Source of the DNA: Mytilus edulis
Lineage: Eukaryota; Mollusca; Bivalvia; Mytilida; Mytilidae
DNA: 64,000 bases
Reading direction: 5' to 3'
Assembly: GCF_963676685.1 (NCBI RefSeq)
Contig: NC_092348.1
Coordinates: 14,482,867-14,546,866, forward strand
Part shown: positions 45,001 through 54,237 of the stretch, one piece after another
How the letters are laid out: every line of letters begins with the position of its first letter
Position numbering within the stretch: position 1 is the first letter of the stretch
Program-made: the position numbers and the translations under genes
Notes under the pieces: generated by a model
The model's input: only the letters and a program-made list of their open reading frames with translations
The model's database searches: none
What the model was told of the DNA's origin: nothing

Positions 45001-48000
45001 TCGTTTACTTCTCTTGTCTTTAACAGGGGTCCTATTAGTATTACTTAAAAAAGTAGCATTGTATAATATTGATGATATACTGGCGACGGTGTCATTAACA
45101 CTCTGAGTTACATTGGAATTAAATGTATTATTCGCATCTATTTTTTGGGTTAAATTATCTACATCAGAATTAATAGTTCTGACTGTCCCTTTGGTATCTT
45201 TCGTCCCTCTTTATCCCTATTTTACATACTAATATTAAATACTGAGAAATATAACTTCTGCAGAAGCTTATGAAAATGATAATAATAATTAGAACCCATA
45301 ATGAATTCTTAATATATATATATAGACCAAAATACATATTTTAATTAGGAATACAAATAATAAATTCTGTTATGGTCTACATTCTATAGAGTGGAAACAT
45401 TTGCAACTGATATTTTACAGTGTGTTCTTATATTGTAATATAACACTACTATCTCTGATAAGAGGAACGTTGGGCGCTCCAAACTCACAAACATGTTTAA
45501 CCCCGCAACATTCTGTATGTGCCAGTCTAAAGTTAGAATAGATTGTGTTACAGTTTTTTCACGTTTTTATTGTTTCACATTTTTTGTGGTGGCCTTTTAC
45601 AGCCCACTTTACGGTAGAGGTTTTTGGTTGTTGTTTAAGACAGTAAGGTGACCTAAAATGTCTTACCCACCACGTCATTTTAACCATAGGGGATACTTGT
45701 TTCATTATAAATTATATCACACTTTCTTATTTGAAAATAAATAGTCTGAGAAAACATTGTCACAAGATGTACTAGTATTCAGTTTTAAGGAGTTAAACAT
45801 TATCATTGAAATCTTTTAACTAAATCTATCAAATGTCCCTTGTAAGAGCTCAATACCGACGAGGAAAACTTAAAACCGATTGTATCAATGACCCGATGAC
45901 GGTTAATCAATCTATTTCAAACAAACCTACACAGATATTTACCAAGCATTGGTCCTTTACTCTTTATCACTAGTCTACAGATAAACTACGTACACCGGAG
46001 GCGCTCCTCCAAAGATGTTGACCCCGCCACCAATTCCTATTCGTTATGTGTCTGTTCCAAATTTGGAGTCTTTATTTAAAAGGTTGTCGTTGCTTGCCGT
46101 CTATCATATTCGCTTTATCATAAATCTTGAAGCTGATTTTTTTTTTTGGGGGGGGGGGGGTTTAAATTGTTGCTTAATTTGTATAGTTGCCTACACGTCA
46201 GTAGTGTTGCCCTTTGTCAATAGCTGTATGGTGACCTATATTTACGCCAGTTGGACTCTGTTGGATGGTTGTTTCATTGGCAGTCATACCACATCTCGAT
46301 ATTTCATATACAAGTTGATGTTACCTTAACATTTCAATACATTCTCTAAATGATTCTTTCGATGTAGTTTCGGTTGCCTGAAAAAATGGTATGCAAAAAT
46401 ATTTGGAAGATTGCAAATAAGTCAACTATTTACCAATACCCAAATGACGATAATGTTTTATATGAACACAAATCAAAAGTCGGAATATAATTTTAAATAT
46501 AAGTATTATTTATTTTACAGGTCTGATGACACAGATTCAGATGGGCCTGAGTATGTATTTTAAAATCTTAAAATCAAGTTATGCGTTTGGTATGTTTGAG
46601 TGAAATGGTCTTTCGGAAACAGATTTATAAATGAACAATCAATGTAATGGCAAAATTTATCTTTGATAATTAGCTGTAATTCAAACAGAATATTCCGGAA
46701 AATGTTAATGTAATGAAATACCATATTCACCAAATATTTAAACGTATTTAAGAAATGCAACTATCTACCTGCATCTGTTTTAATTCGAGAAAAGCAAAAT
46801 ATCTTTGAAAAACAATTTATATTCTTTTGATAATATTCGACTAGTCTCTAACATACCCACTGGAATATGTATCAGAAATATATGATAACGTCAATGAAGT
46901 TCCAATGACAATATATGAAAAGGTATACATTTTTAAAAACTAAATTATATGCGACAACCCTATCATGTGAGTATCGAAGAGCCACCCCGCCCCCTTTTTC
47001 CGCGGGTTAATACATTAAACATATTCAACTATTTGAGGGTCAAACCTGCTAGCTGCTTTTTACAAACTAACTGCATAAGAAGAACATGACAATTTAATGT
47101 TTTGTTGTTGCCAAATTTCGTTTATGGTAGAAGAACTTAATTTTTCAAACAGTTACAACATTGAATGAAAGTTTCTACATACTATGAGTAATGCGTCGTT
47201 TGTCACTAGTAGAGCATGATCTGTTAATACAGCCGGAGCATCTGATGGGTTTCGCGTTATTCAGTCTTTAATTTGCTGTGTATTCTTTGTTTTAATTGTT
47301 CTGTCTTTTTGTTTTGAGTCGTCTTTTTTCGACTGATTAATACCGAAAGTCATTTTGGTATCATTCATCTGTCTTATTTTTTAATGAAAGCTACTTTTAT
47401 GAAAAATTACGTTATGAACTGATATTTTATGTCAGCATGAAAAACCTGATTATCTATTTCCGTTTCAAAAGTAACAACAGTATTGCTAAGACTCAAAATA
47501 GATAACATTAAATTTTTCCTTTCCGTCCATATCGAAATGTTCATATCCGGACCGTTAGTCAAAACTACCGAACAATAAAGTCCGACATCAACGGTAGCAG
47601 GTAGTATTGAATTGTTTCCTTTAGTTTGTTAGGTTTCCTGTTATCTTTACGTAGACTTCCGGGCTTCTGTCCGGGCGACATATAATATACGCTAAAGTAT
47701 TAACACACGCATTTGGTGCATTACATTAGTATTTTTCGATATGTTTGGGCGATTGATTTTTGCCATTTGATAATGGATTTTCCGTCTGTAATTTTCCTTG
47801 TTAAGTTACTGTTTATGATGTTACAAAAGATAAGGTCTGTTTCATTTTCCTGTTGAGTTTCAATCAAAGACGGAAGATCGGATCTGTCTTTTGTGTACAT
47901 GAAAATCAATCATCCTTTAATGTACCAGAAATACAAATTTCAAATGTTTCTTTTTAAACGTTTCATGAAATTTTACCTGTCCTTCTCTTATTACTATTAC

Positions 48001-48311
48001 TTTATTATTATCAGAGTTATTATTTTTATTGTCGATAGCTTTTAGCACAAAAAGATTCTAGGATCAGTTTAAAATAGTTTGCCTATTCTGCGCATTTTGT
48101 GTCTGTTACATTTTTGTTCAATTCTTATAGCGACAGATGTTATAGATGTAGAAGGCATGGTCATTATGCCAGAGACTGTGATGAACCACGTGGTGTTGAA
48201 TGCTATAAATGTCATGAAATTGGCCACTATGCACGAAACTGTCCGGAAAATAGAGTAAAGTGTTACAGGTGTGGCAATTATGGACATGTGTCTAACGAGT
48301 GTGACTATTAA
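32527..48311 (+). CDS. Gene B: B-box / coiled-coil / triple CCHC zinc-knuckle protein (complete, 415 aa)
   Basis: Seven exons join in one frame: 32527-33317, 36276-36359, 38161-38235, 38462-38512, 41766-41801, 46521-46550 and 48131-48311, 1248 nt including TAA. Exon 1 carries two B-box-type fingers (about residues 9-45 and 64-94) and a coiled-coil region (about 100-180). Small exons extend the helix and give an acidic Asp/Ser linker. The last exon carries three intact CX2CX4HX4C knuckles. There is no RING, so intrinsic ubiquitin-ligase activity is not expected. TRIM-like B-box/coiled-coil proteins oligomerise, and the knuckles suggest RNA or ssDNA binding. A nucleic-acid sensor or retroelement-restriction role is only a guess. 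Genes A and C are its tandem paralogs. No named family was recognised for the fusion. Confidence 0.8.
33855..33972. repeat. Palindromic element with 21-bp inverted ends
   Basis: GGAATTTATTGGTGTATAAA and one more base pair at the left match, inverted, GTTTATACACCAATAAATTCC at the right. About 75 bp lies between, with its own CAGTCCTTCGGACT hairpin centre. Looks like a miniature foldback element. Confidence 0.7.
33974..35170 (+). repeat. Long dispersed repeat R1, second copy
   Basis: Starts CTAGAGGCTCTTAAGAGCCT (compare 5748) and ends GTGGCCAAGTTAGCCAGGTG. Two internal subunits start near 34220 and 34725 (AAAGGGCAATAACTCCTTAA), about 500 bp apart. Lacks the GACGAC-rich stretch of the copy at 5748-7546. 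Confidence 0.7.
36276..36359 (+). CDS. Gene B exon 2
   Basis: 84 nt between TTATTGTAG and gtaaga, phase 2. Encodes VCQSCTDLHERLDKIMKENE and on. CxxC followed by coiled coil; paralog of gene A and C exons of the same length. Confidence 0.78.
36518..37445 (+). mobile_element. RT-bearing retroelement fragment, best copy (Penelope-like?)
   Basis: The frame opens with TVGIPMGTNCAPLLADLFLY (motif B), then FNSTFRYIDDVLSLNN with the catalytic YIDD box. SYLDLHLEI follows, then AYGVYISQLIRYSRAC, and the frame ends SDMFLTS with TAA at 37139-37141. The 3' tail to about 37440 is shared by several solo fragments. The palm is cut at its 5' side, so the enzyme is incomplete. Domain style suggests a Penelope-like element, but other non-LTR groups are possible; no endonuclease domain is visible. 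Confidence 0.7.
36542..37141 (+). CDS. Reverse transcriptase fragment, 199 codons
   Basis: Open without stop from the GIPMG motif to the C-terminus. Catalytic YIDD near residues 43-46 and the thumb-like YGVYISQLIRYSRAC near 122-136 are intact. Nested in gene B intron 2 on the same strand; not part of the host protein, since no splice sites fit. The N-terminal half of the polymerase is missing. Confidence 0.7.
   Translation: MGTNCAPLLADLFLYYYEADFMQELLRKKDKKLAISFNSTFRYIDDVLSLNNSKFGDYVKRIYPIELEIKDTTDTVKSTSYLDLHLEIDNKGRLKTKLYDKRDDFSFPIVNFPFLNSNIPAAPAYGVYISQLIRYSRACIPYHDFLDRGLLLTRKLLNQEFQMVKLKSSLRKFYGRHHELVDRYGKTVSQMISDMFLTS
37555..37910 (-). repeat. Inverted R9 followed by inverted R5 fragment
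   Basis: GGAAATGGGGAATGTGTCAA then AGAGACAACAACC is the reverse complement of 56890-56935. AGGCTCCTGACTTGGGACAG (37802-37821) is the reverse complement of R5 at 43750-43775. Confidence 0.6.
38161..38235 (+). CDS. Gene B exon 3
   Basis: 75 nt between TTTTTATAG and gtatga, phase 2. Encodes NATHMREQDDEIRNLIGENR then YLKS; helical, charged. Confidence 0.75.
38462..38512 (+). CDS. Gene B exon 4
   Basis: 51 nt between ACTTGTAG and gtcagt, phase 2. Encodes LSDSDERRSEERPAMP, a charged linker. The donor GTCAGT is weaker than the others. Confidence 0.6.
39255..39339. repeat. Near-perfect 40-bp-arm hairpin
   Basis: Left arm 39255-39296 (GAAATAACATAAAAAATGTG, then GTGCACACTTTAAATAACCC, GC) and right arm 39300-39339 (its near-exact reverse complement) are separated by three bases. 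It could be the junction of two inverted termini or a small foldback element; a GTGACGTCATCAACG stretch lies 60 bp before it. Confidence 0.8.
40885..41020. repeat. Short degenerate tandem repeat, CTGAAACCTAAATGTATGAA type
   Basis: About five units of 27 to 30 bp with the core TGAAACCTMAATRTATGRAA. Units diverge at the left end. Confidence 0.7.
41766..41801 (+). CDS. Gene B exon 5
   Basis: 36 nt between TTTTCAG and gtaagt, phase 2. Encodes RASGYQQDYWS, an aromatic-containing linker. Confidence 0.6.
   Translation, partial: ESIWLSTRLLV
42012..42091. repeat. TAAG tetranucleotide array
   Basis: About nineteen perfect AAGT units; reads TTAC on the LINE's own strand, so it is best explained as the LINE 3' tail. 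Confidence 0.92.
42217..43023 (-). CDS. LINE ORF C-terminal part
   Basis: 268 codons open. Contains LVVLAELCKYPVFIEALKLS and SHVWKNHDTISKRRLLYAIH, ending with CPLCLIEVEDEFHFTLKCTK, a CCHC-like motif common after the RT domain of many LINEs. Separated by a stop and short shift from the RT-thumb ORF at 43027-43350. Confidence 0.72.
   Translation of the reverse strand: MATIKVQIKFAKTLIGVNKSAVYLVVLAELCKYPVFIEALKLSIGFWLHVIKSNNNCLLKYVYCSNLQLTNGFAKQIEQLLAALSFSHVWKNHDTISKRRLLYAIHTKLNDRYLNYLKENIFCDNKSVHDNKLRTYRQIKENYKLETYLLVNIDRKVIGHFAKIRISNSVLRIEQGRHTKTPVEERICPLCLIEVEDEFHFTLKCTKLNIIRDQLFSKISEIVPSFLNMTNEARFKFLYTCGETDIIRIIVKFISDMYISRNALLSTK
43027..43440 (-). CDS. LINE RT domain, palm end and thumb
   Basis: After the YADD box a frameshift leads to SESANGLQKCLDKLSSYC and TSWDLTVNLDKTKLMIFNKS. 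The frame continues YKYLGILFKPSGSFTEAV and LFDAYVKPILLYCSEVWSLY. These are standard LINE RT motifs after the active site. Confidence 0.75.
43471..44035 (+). repeat. Dispersed repeat R5 inserted in the LINE
   Basis: Starts TTAGTCTTAGATGCAAGATT and ends TCATTGGCAATCATACCACA then TC and poly-T. The LINE frame can be followed up to SKLNDNSIS on one side and resumes at LLYADDF on the other. R5 therefore inserted after the LINE and in the opposite orientation. Confidence 0.8.
44148..44666 (-). CDS. LINE RT domain, finger and palm N-terminal part
   Basis: Open frame of 172 codons. Contains WRHFFIKPIFKGG, SNYRGIALSSCLGNFFLKVL, QIGFRKGSRTSDHVLTLKTI and ACFIDFKKACYTINRDALFY, classic motifs 1 to 4 of non-LTR RTs. 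It stops after SSVGVK where QG usually follows. Confidence 0.8.
   Translation of the reverse strand: MKKMFVMIRKSILLKSGIYPTLWRHFFIKPIFKGGCFNDPSNYRGIALSSCLGNFFLKVLYNRLERYLDGNKLICREQIGFRKGSRTSDHVLTLKTIIDKSFKSSKKIYACFIDFKKACYTINRDALFYKLSYYNIDGPFFSRMKDMYKVVLYTVKISEGITDFFNSSVGVK
44623..45060 (-). pseudogene. LINE region upstream of RT, decayed
   Basis: 44820-44623 reads IKQIIDSNDSCPNDFWKTSK and on to EWFEYFNKLMN, the linker usual before LINE RT. Further upstream frames broken by stops read YRSLKSLTRKLCTEPWNDSL. No endonuclease motif reached. Confidence 0.6.
45400..46315 (+). repeat. Two diverged R5 copies
   Basis: 45480-45500 (CATGTTTAACCCCGCAACAT region) and 46010-46310 (ending GGCAGTCATACCACATCTCG) follow the R5 layout. 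A poly-T/poly-G run (46139-46160) lies in the second copy. Confidence 0.5.
46521..46550 (+). CDS. Gene B exon 6
   Basis: 30 nt between TATTTTACAG and gtatgt, phase 2. Encodes SDDTDSDGP, an acidic linker directly before the knuckles. Confidence 0.6.
46551..48130. other. Gene B intron 6
   Basis: 47190-47385 is a decayed RT-element tail (CCGGAGCATCTGATGGGTTT ... TTTTGGTATCATTCATCTGT). The rest shows nothing recognised. Confidence 0.45.
48131..48311 (+). CDS. Gene B last exon: three CCHC zinc knuckles
   Basis: 181 nt after ATTCTTATAG, 59 codons after the split one, then TAA. The knuckles CYRCRRHGHYARDC, CYKCHEIGHYARNC and CYRCGNYGHVSNEC all keep the Cys/Cys/His/Cys ligands with the Gly-His core, aromatic and basic residues typical of single-strand nucleic-acid binding (CNBP-like). 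Most similar in the window to 17230-17395. Confidence 0.87.
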
Positions 48312-48720
48312 AAAAGATTAACAGTTGATTTGAATAGCACAATTTCCAGCGTAGTTGTTTTACTAACAGGTTCAAAATCTTAAAAGTATCACATCCTATC
48401 GGGAAATGATTTTAAAGAGTCTATATTATATAATGAAAATGTTATTTATCAAATTTACATGTCCAGAAAAACAAGATGATAATGATTTCTGCCCATCATT
48501 GATTGTAGTATTTTTTATGCAAAATCGCAAATTTTACATGGTTTACTAACTAAGAAAAATCAAATTGTATACATAACTTCACTTACATCAGAATTTTGGG
48601 TTATGTAAAAACAATGGCCTTCATAATGTTTGGCGGCATCTTCAGGCGTTAGTGATTTAGTGATCGGTATAGATCTAAGCAAAGAACCATCAAGTACGCA
48701 TATTTGTGTTTTTTACCAAA

Positions 48721-48726
48721 AATAAA
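48721..48726 (+). terminator. Possible poly(A) signal of gene B
   Basis: AATAAA about 410 bp after the stop codon, the first canonical hexamer noted on this strand downstream. Low weight in an AT-rich background. Confidence 0.25.
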
Positions 48727-49989
48727 GTGAAATTTAGTTAAGGTGAAAGATTTTTAGAAATTTCGATGGTGTAACATAGAAATGTGGTGCAATTTGTCAT
48801 ACCTATTTACTAATCAATTTTATATCGCTAAAATTATAACCAGAACGTTTCATATTTATGTATTATACAATATGGCATTAATTTATATATTATTATCATA
48901 AATTAAGGCACATATCATTTTAGCCTATCGTTTTTTTTTGTATTAAATGTAATCACAAGTCTTTGTTACATTAGAGTTTGGATTGGTGTATTAAACAAAT
49001 GTCATCTTTTAAAAAAAAAATGAAGGATATTTTGAAATATTTTGGTGTATATTTGGATCTTAATTTATTAATCATATCTGTATCCTTCTTTTCATTAAAT
49101 TCATAAAACAAATATTGCTATATTTATTCCATAAGGGATGTCCCTATGAAGTTTGATAACATAATATCAATCTCATTATTGGTCTTTTTTTTTCATGGCG
49201 TAATCAGTTTATTTTCCACTTATAAGTTTGAATATCCCTTTGTTATCTCTCACAGCAATAACTGTAGTTTCAAAAATTGAAACACAAAATATATACTTAT
49301 TTTCATCCTAAAATACCAAACTGTCGCTTTGGCAATGTGAAAAAGAACCACCATTTGCTGGTCCTTCATATACATACACAAAACAAGAATGTATACCGAA
49401 CGATAAGCAATCACCAATAAAATATCTATCATTCAGTCAATAACAATAATGTCAGTCATTGACTATCTTCACTTTTAAACTGTAAAAATTGACATTTACA
49501 TACTATGTTAATGATTTTAAGTACATTTACGTTTCGGACAAAACAACAATTATTTATTTCTTTTGTCTTTTTTTGTATGTTTTGGTATATGTGTTATAGA
49601 CATATCAAAATACATGTTTATATCATTGAATTTGCGTGTTACAGTTCCTGTTAACTATCTGTATTTTCATTGTACAAATGTTGATTTTTATTTCAAGAAT
49701 GACATTTTGCTAGAATTCATAAATCGAACGACTTGATTAAAAATTAAATGTTTATGCATAATATTAATCAAATAGTGTAAATGTAAAAAATAAAGTTACA
49801 TTGTAATGCATACCATTGACCAGATGACTTGATTGTTTAATTGTAGATTGTAAAAGATAATCACGTTTTAATGCACTGATAGATCAAATGACTTTTGAAA
49901 TTGCCAAATTTCACATTTTAATGTATTTGATGTTTAAATTATAATTGAACTAATGCATTATAAAATGTAAAAATCTCATTTATATTTAT

Positions 49990-51550
49990 TGCAAAAGAGA
50001 AGTGAGCGATACCGAAGGGACCTTCTCACCACAGCCCCCCCCCCCCCCCAAAAAAATTAAAAATAAACTAACAATGCCATGGCTTAAAAACCCTACAAAA
50101 ACAGATAATCATTAAAACAAACAACAGAACACAAAGCACATTATAGAAACAAGGACTGAACAACACAAACCCCACCAAAAACTAAAATTGATCTCAAATC
50201 CCTTGGAAGGGTAAGCAGATCCTTCTACACATATGGCACCCGTCGTAATTATGTAAGTACACATTAAACCCAGTGATAATTCTTATTAGGTAGGTCATAT
50301 TAGGGTAAGAGGGATGGGGTTGTAGTTACAACAATTGAAATATATCCGTCGTAACCGGTAACACAGATATTCCATAACGGTCAACTTACTTGTGATTGCG
50401 TCCGTGAAAACGGTTGATTTCAACTATACAGCCTCGTACTCTTGCTTTATAGCTACCTTTTAGACAACAACAACTCTGTTTCAAGGAAATCATGCTATGA
50501 TATAAAAGTCCTGAAATATCAACTGTGAGATATATATTCACTCCGTACAAACGAATGAATGAGCTTTATTGTTTCTGGAATCTTGTTAAATAGAAATGAA
50601 AAGCTGTCAATAGGGAAGTTTAAATCCTCTATTGTGTGGTAAAAATTGTTTTTCAACCAACCCTCACTGTCAATATCTAGGTTTGAGGCAGACTTGTCTA
50701 TTTTTGTCGTATTCTTTATCTCAAGTTCAATATGATACATGTATTCAACATAGTGACCAAATTTTGAAATATTCAGTGACTGAATATCATCTATATAGCG
50801 GAAAATAAAGTTAAAAGATATTGTTAATTTTTTTCTTTCTTCTTAAAAATTTCCTGCTTGAAGTCAGGCTCATATGAGCAAATGAACACGTTGACAAAAA
50901 GACGAGGGGCAGTTTGTTTCCATTGAAATGACAACTGTTTGTTGAAGAACACGTCATTAAAACGTATTAATATGTTGTCAAACAAGATCTGAAGCATCTT
51001 GACAATGTTAGTTTTAAAGAAATGGGAATGAGGAATACTTGTGTAAAGTGTAGAAACTCATCTCTTTTAACGCTATTGCAACCTGAATCTTAGATTATAT
51101 TGTACTCTAAACTTCTTTGGAATGTTTTATAAACAACATCTGATTCAGTTCGTCATCTTTGGTTGAACTTCCAATGGAACATACAGCTGAGATATGATTA
51201 TTCAGGATTTCCTCTTTAGCAAGTGTCGTGGGGATATAATTATGTTGAGTTTCCATTTGAATTGTCAATAACTAAATCAAATCAGGCAGTGTACGTAATA
51301 TGATTTACACACAAAACGATGTTGCTTTTATTAACACACATTTCCGACAAGTGTTATTGCTACTATTTAGGTTAACAGTTACTACGTGACCAGTCGGATT
51401 ATATCTGAATGGGGAACTGCAATAGGTACAATCATGTGTGTTCAGACTAGAAGTGGTCAATATTGAGATCCTACAACACGTTTTTGGAATTAAAATGCTT
51501 AGTTGCACTTGCTTTGGTATAGGTACAAGAAATGATACGAACAGACTTGT
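49990..51550 (-). pseudogene. Minus-strand RT-element remnant
   Basis: 50740-50519 reads YHIELEIKNTTKIDKSASNL, DIDSEGWLKNNFYHTIEDLN and FPIDSFSFLFNKIPETIKLI, a diverged match to the SYLDLHLEIDNKGR ... DKRDDFSFPIVNF region at 36780-36890. Text at 50195-50250 (GGGTAAGCAGATCCTTCTAC) is the inverted tail. Many stops. A poly-C run lies at 50036-50049. Confidence 0.65.
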
Positions 51551-52029
51551 CTTTAAATTAGGAGGGAACTAATTCATGATTAAGGATATTGCCTAAATTG
51601 ATGGCATCAAGACATTTTTTGTGAAAGAAAGTTTAAAAAAGGATATTTTCTCCTTTTCATCTTATTTTCTTTTTCTCATTCAAGTTGTACATATATCAAA
51701 GTTTTGAAAGGGGTAATGAATAAAGCTTCATGCGAATATGGTTAATACCTAACTTTTTTTTTTATAAACGACAGCATGTTACTCATATAGACATCATGGA
51801 GAGTAGATAATGTAAAATGACGACGACCACGACTTCGAGAAGTAGAGTTGAAAATGTTAATCACATTCACAGAGCTACAGTATAAACTAGCGATGATTTA
51901 TAGTCTATCGATGTCTAGTTATTTCGCTAAGAGTAGAGGGTAGTCTACAAAATTTTGTCTTTGCTATATGATCAGGCTTCTGAAAGACCGTTTGAAAAAG
52001 GAATGGTGTTGTTCCAGGTCACATCTCCT

Positions 52030-52325
52030 ACATTTCATTTATGGGCATTCTATTTTGTGGTCTGTGTGTCCGTTCGTTCGTTCGTCCATCCGTTCGTTCG
52101 TCCGACCGTCTGTCTCGCTTTAGGGTAAAGTTTTTGGTCGAGGTAGTTTTTGATGAAGTTGAAGTCCAATCAACGCGAAATAAATTTAGTAAACATGTTC
52201 CCTATGCTATGATCTTTCTAATTTAAATACCAAATTAGAGATTTTCCCAATTTTCACGGTCCATTGAACATAGAAAATGATAGTGGGGATGGGGCATCCG
52301 TGTACTGGGTACACATTCTTGTTAT
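52030..52325 (+). repeat. Dispersed repeat R7 with CGTT-rich head
   Basis: CCGTTCGTTCGTTCGTCCAT head, then AAGTTGAAGTCCAATCAACG and a GGGGCATCCGTGTACTGGGT line. Copies at 55590-55855 (+) and 30705-30880 (-). Confidence 0.7.
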
Positions 52326-52585
52326 TGATAAAATAATGTTCTACAATAATTAGAGATTCAAAAGGAATCGTTGAATGCGTTTAACGGTTAAAAAATGTAT
52401 TTATCAGTTAATTAATCTCAAACATCACAGTATATGACAGCAAATCTTTGGTAGACAGGAATGCCAAAGGTGAAAAAATTGAAAACGATTCTCTTATTGA
52501 AGATCTGTTTTGCAATCTGCTAAAATTTGAACTATCCTACTTTGAGCTAACCATTGAGTCAAAGTATTAGTAAGACATTTGTGTG

Positions 52586-52587
<2 letters not shown>

Positions 52588-52654
<67 letters not shown>

Positions 52655-52655
52655 A
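52588..52655. repeat. GT microsatellite
   Basis: About 30 GT dinucleotides. Confidence 0.95.
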
Positions 52656-53446
52656 ACAGGAAAACATAGACTATCAAAATTTAGGGGGGACCAAGCATTC
52701 TCATTAAATGCCATAAAATAAGGCTACAGTAATGTTCGAATCTCGTAATTCGATGGATTCGACAAATCAAGTCAACAAATCTAAACGGAGGAATGGCATA
52801 TACTCCAAACCTAGCGAGACCGAGTACTTTGACAGTTTAAGCATGCAGAACTCGCCTTACAAATTCACAATCTGTAAAAAATAATCTTTAAAAAAAATAA
52901 TAATTGGAAGAACCAACATTTAAAAAAAGGCCTATTACCATCGGAAACTTTGAGTGAAACTAACACCATTTGCACATTTGTAATTTCAATAACAAAAAGT
53001 TAAATGACCTTCATTAGACACGTTAGACACAATATATTTTTCATATATTTATGAATCATTATATTATATTTATATATTGAATACTGTTAATTGAGAACAC
53101 AACATCGATAGGAATAACATATGTTTGGTATATTATAAGAATAAGCCAACACGACAATTTTCATTGATTATTTAGGAAATTAATATGTTTTATTGTAATA
53201 GATATAAAATAACGTTATTCACAATATTTAATTGTTCGTCAACGAGAAAATCCATGAATTAGAATTAGAATATTTTTGATTTGTTTATTATTAAATGAGA
53301 TATATTCCACTGATACATAGACAATTCTTTAATATCTGTATGGAACAGTTTAACTGAGTATAACCAATTTCGAAAGAATAACTTTTAAATATACCGAAAT
53401 ACACACCCGGTGACGTGACCACGATTGCCTATATTGTGTGGTTGCT

Positions 53447-54237
53447 ATGGCTCAGGCTTCTACACAAATCTGCCGCCTGTGTACCGAAAACAATGGAGTT
53501 TATTATTGTTATGAATGTCAAAATGTATTATGTACTATATGCCGAGAACGACACGATCGTGTGTCAACTTTAAGTGGACATACGATTACAAATACCAGCA
53601 CCATAGACCGTGCAGATTTCAGTAAGGAGTCCAAATGTCGCACACACGATGAGGAGTTTTTATATATCTGTATGGTGTGTAATACTTTTGTTTGCAGTAA
53701 ATGTTTGATATCAACACACAAAGATCATTCACGCGTGGAAATTGATGGAGAGGTGTCAGATGAAAGGGAAAAAGCAAAACTACAAATTGCGGATTTAAGA
53801 GCCAAAATTGAAGCAATACCGAAGATCCAGGAAAAAACTGGATGCTACATTGACCAACTACATGTTGACAGCAAACACTGCATTGTGACCATAGATTTTG
53901 TCTGTGAAGATCTACAGACCTTTATCAAAGCAAGAAAGAATATAAAAGTAACAGAAGTAGAAGATTATGAAATCTTAGAGCATCAGAGCTACGAATCATT
54001 TATTAAAAATAATGAGCTGATACATAAGCAATACACGCATATAATATCAGAATTAGAAAATCTGCTTTTTGAAAAACACGGCAAAACATTTCACTCATGT
54101 TATAAAGTGATTGATATCGATATTCAAACTGTAGTAAATGTACCCGCCGAACCATCAATAACACATGTTCAGTCTTTCGAAAAAAAAATGTTGTATAAAG
54201 AAATCATAGAATATATGGAATCAAAGGTCGACCACAG
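53447..54237 (+). CDS. Gene C exon 1: two B-boxes and coiled coil
   Basis: Start at ATG 53447 (MAQASTQICRLCTENN); an in-frame GTG nine bases upstream is not the start. All zinc ligands of gene B are present at the same residue numbers (C9, C12, C21, C24, C29, C32, H36/H45; C64, H67, C75, C78, C83, C86, H91, H94). Coiled-coil region DEREKAKLQIADLRAKIEAI onward. Ends CAC AG|gtaaat. Aligns to gene B exon 1 without a gap, 791 nt each. The shared end FEKKMLYKEIIEYMESKVD is strongly conserved. Confidence 0.88.

Larger units (their letters stand above)
42012..45170 (-). mobile_element. Non-LTR retrotransposon (LINE), 5' truncated, with (TTAC)n 3' tail
   Basis: On the minus strand RT motifs run from FFIKPIFKGGCFNDPSNYRG (about 44585) and ACFIDFKKACYTINRDALFY, through SPTLFSLYINDLPSIFD, to LLYADDF (about 43450) and the C-terminal domain. 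The last ORF ends in a Cys/His motif, CPLCLIEVEDEFHFTLKC. The element ends in about 19 TTAC units, a microsatellite tail typical of CR1/L2/RTE-style LINEs in place of poly-A. No endonuclease domain remains at the 5' end. A dispersed repeat (43471-44035) sits inside the palm. Confidence 0.82.
41802..46520. other. Gene B intron 5 holding a LINE
   Basis: (TAAG)n and the LINE fill 42012-45170, with R5 nested inside. An RT-element tail (45175-45215) and two diverged R5 copies (45400-45720, 45960-46315) follow. 46320-46520 has nothing recognised. Confidence 0.5.
48312..53446. other. Intergenic region between genes B and C
   Basis: 49185-49255 is an RT-element tail, 49990-51550 a minus-strand RT remnant, 52030-52325 R7 and 52588-52655 a GT microsatellite. 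48730-49180, 49260-49980 and 52660-53400 are AT-rich without recognised content. Confidence 0.45.

Noticed and set aside
46015..46329. 104-codon plus-strand frame with a TTGGGG-type run
   Set aside because: Lies in a diverged R5 repeat, crosses a poly-T/poly-G run and has no recognisable domain.
48069..48287. Minus-strand frame over the CCHC exon
   Set aside because: The plus strand encodes three perfect zinc knuckles in frame with gene B; the minus frame is antisense shadow.
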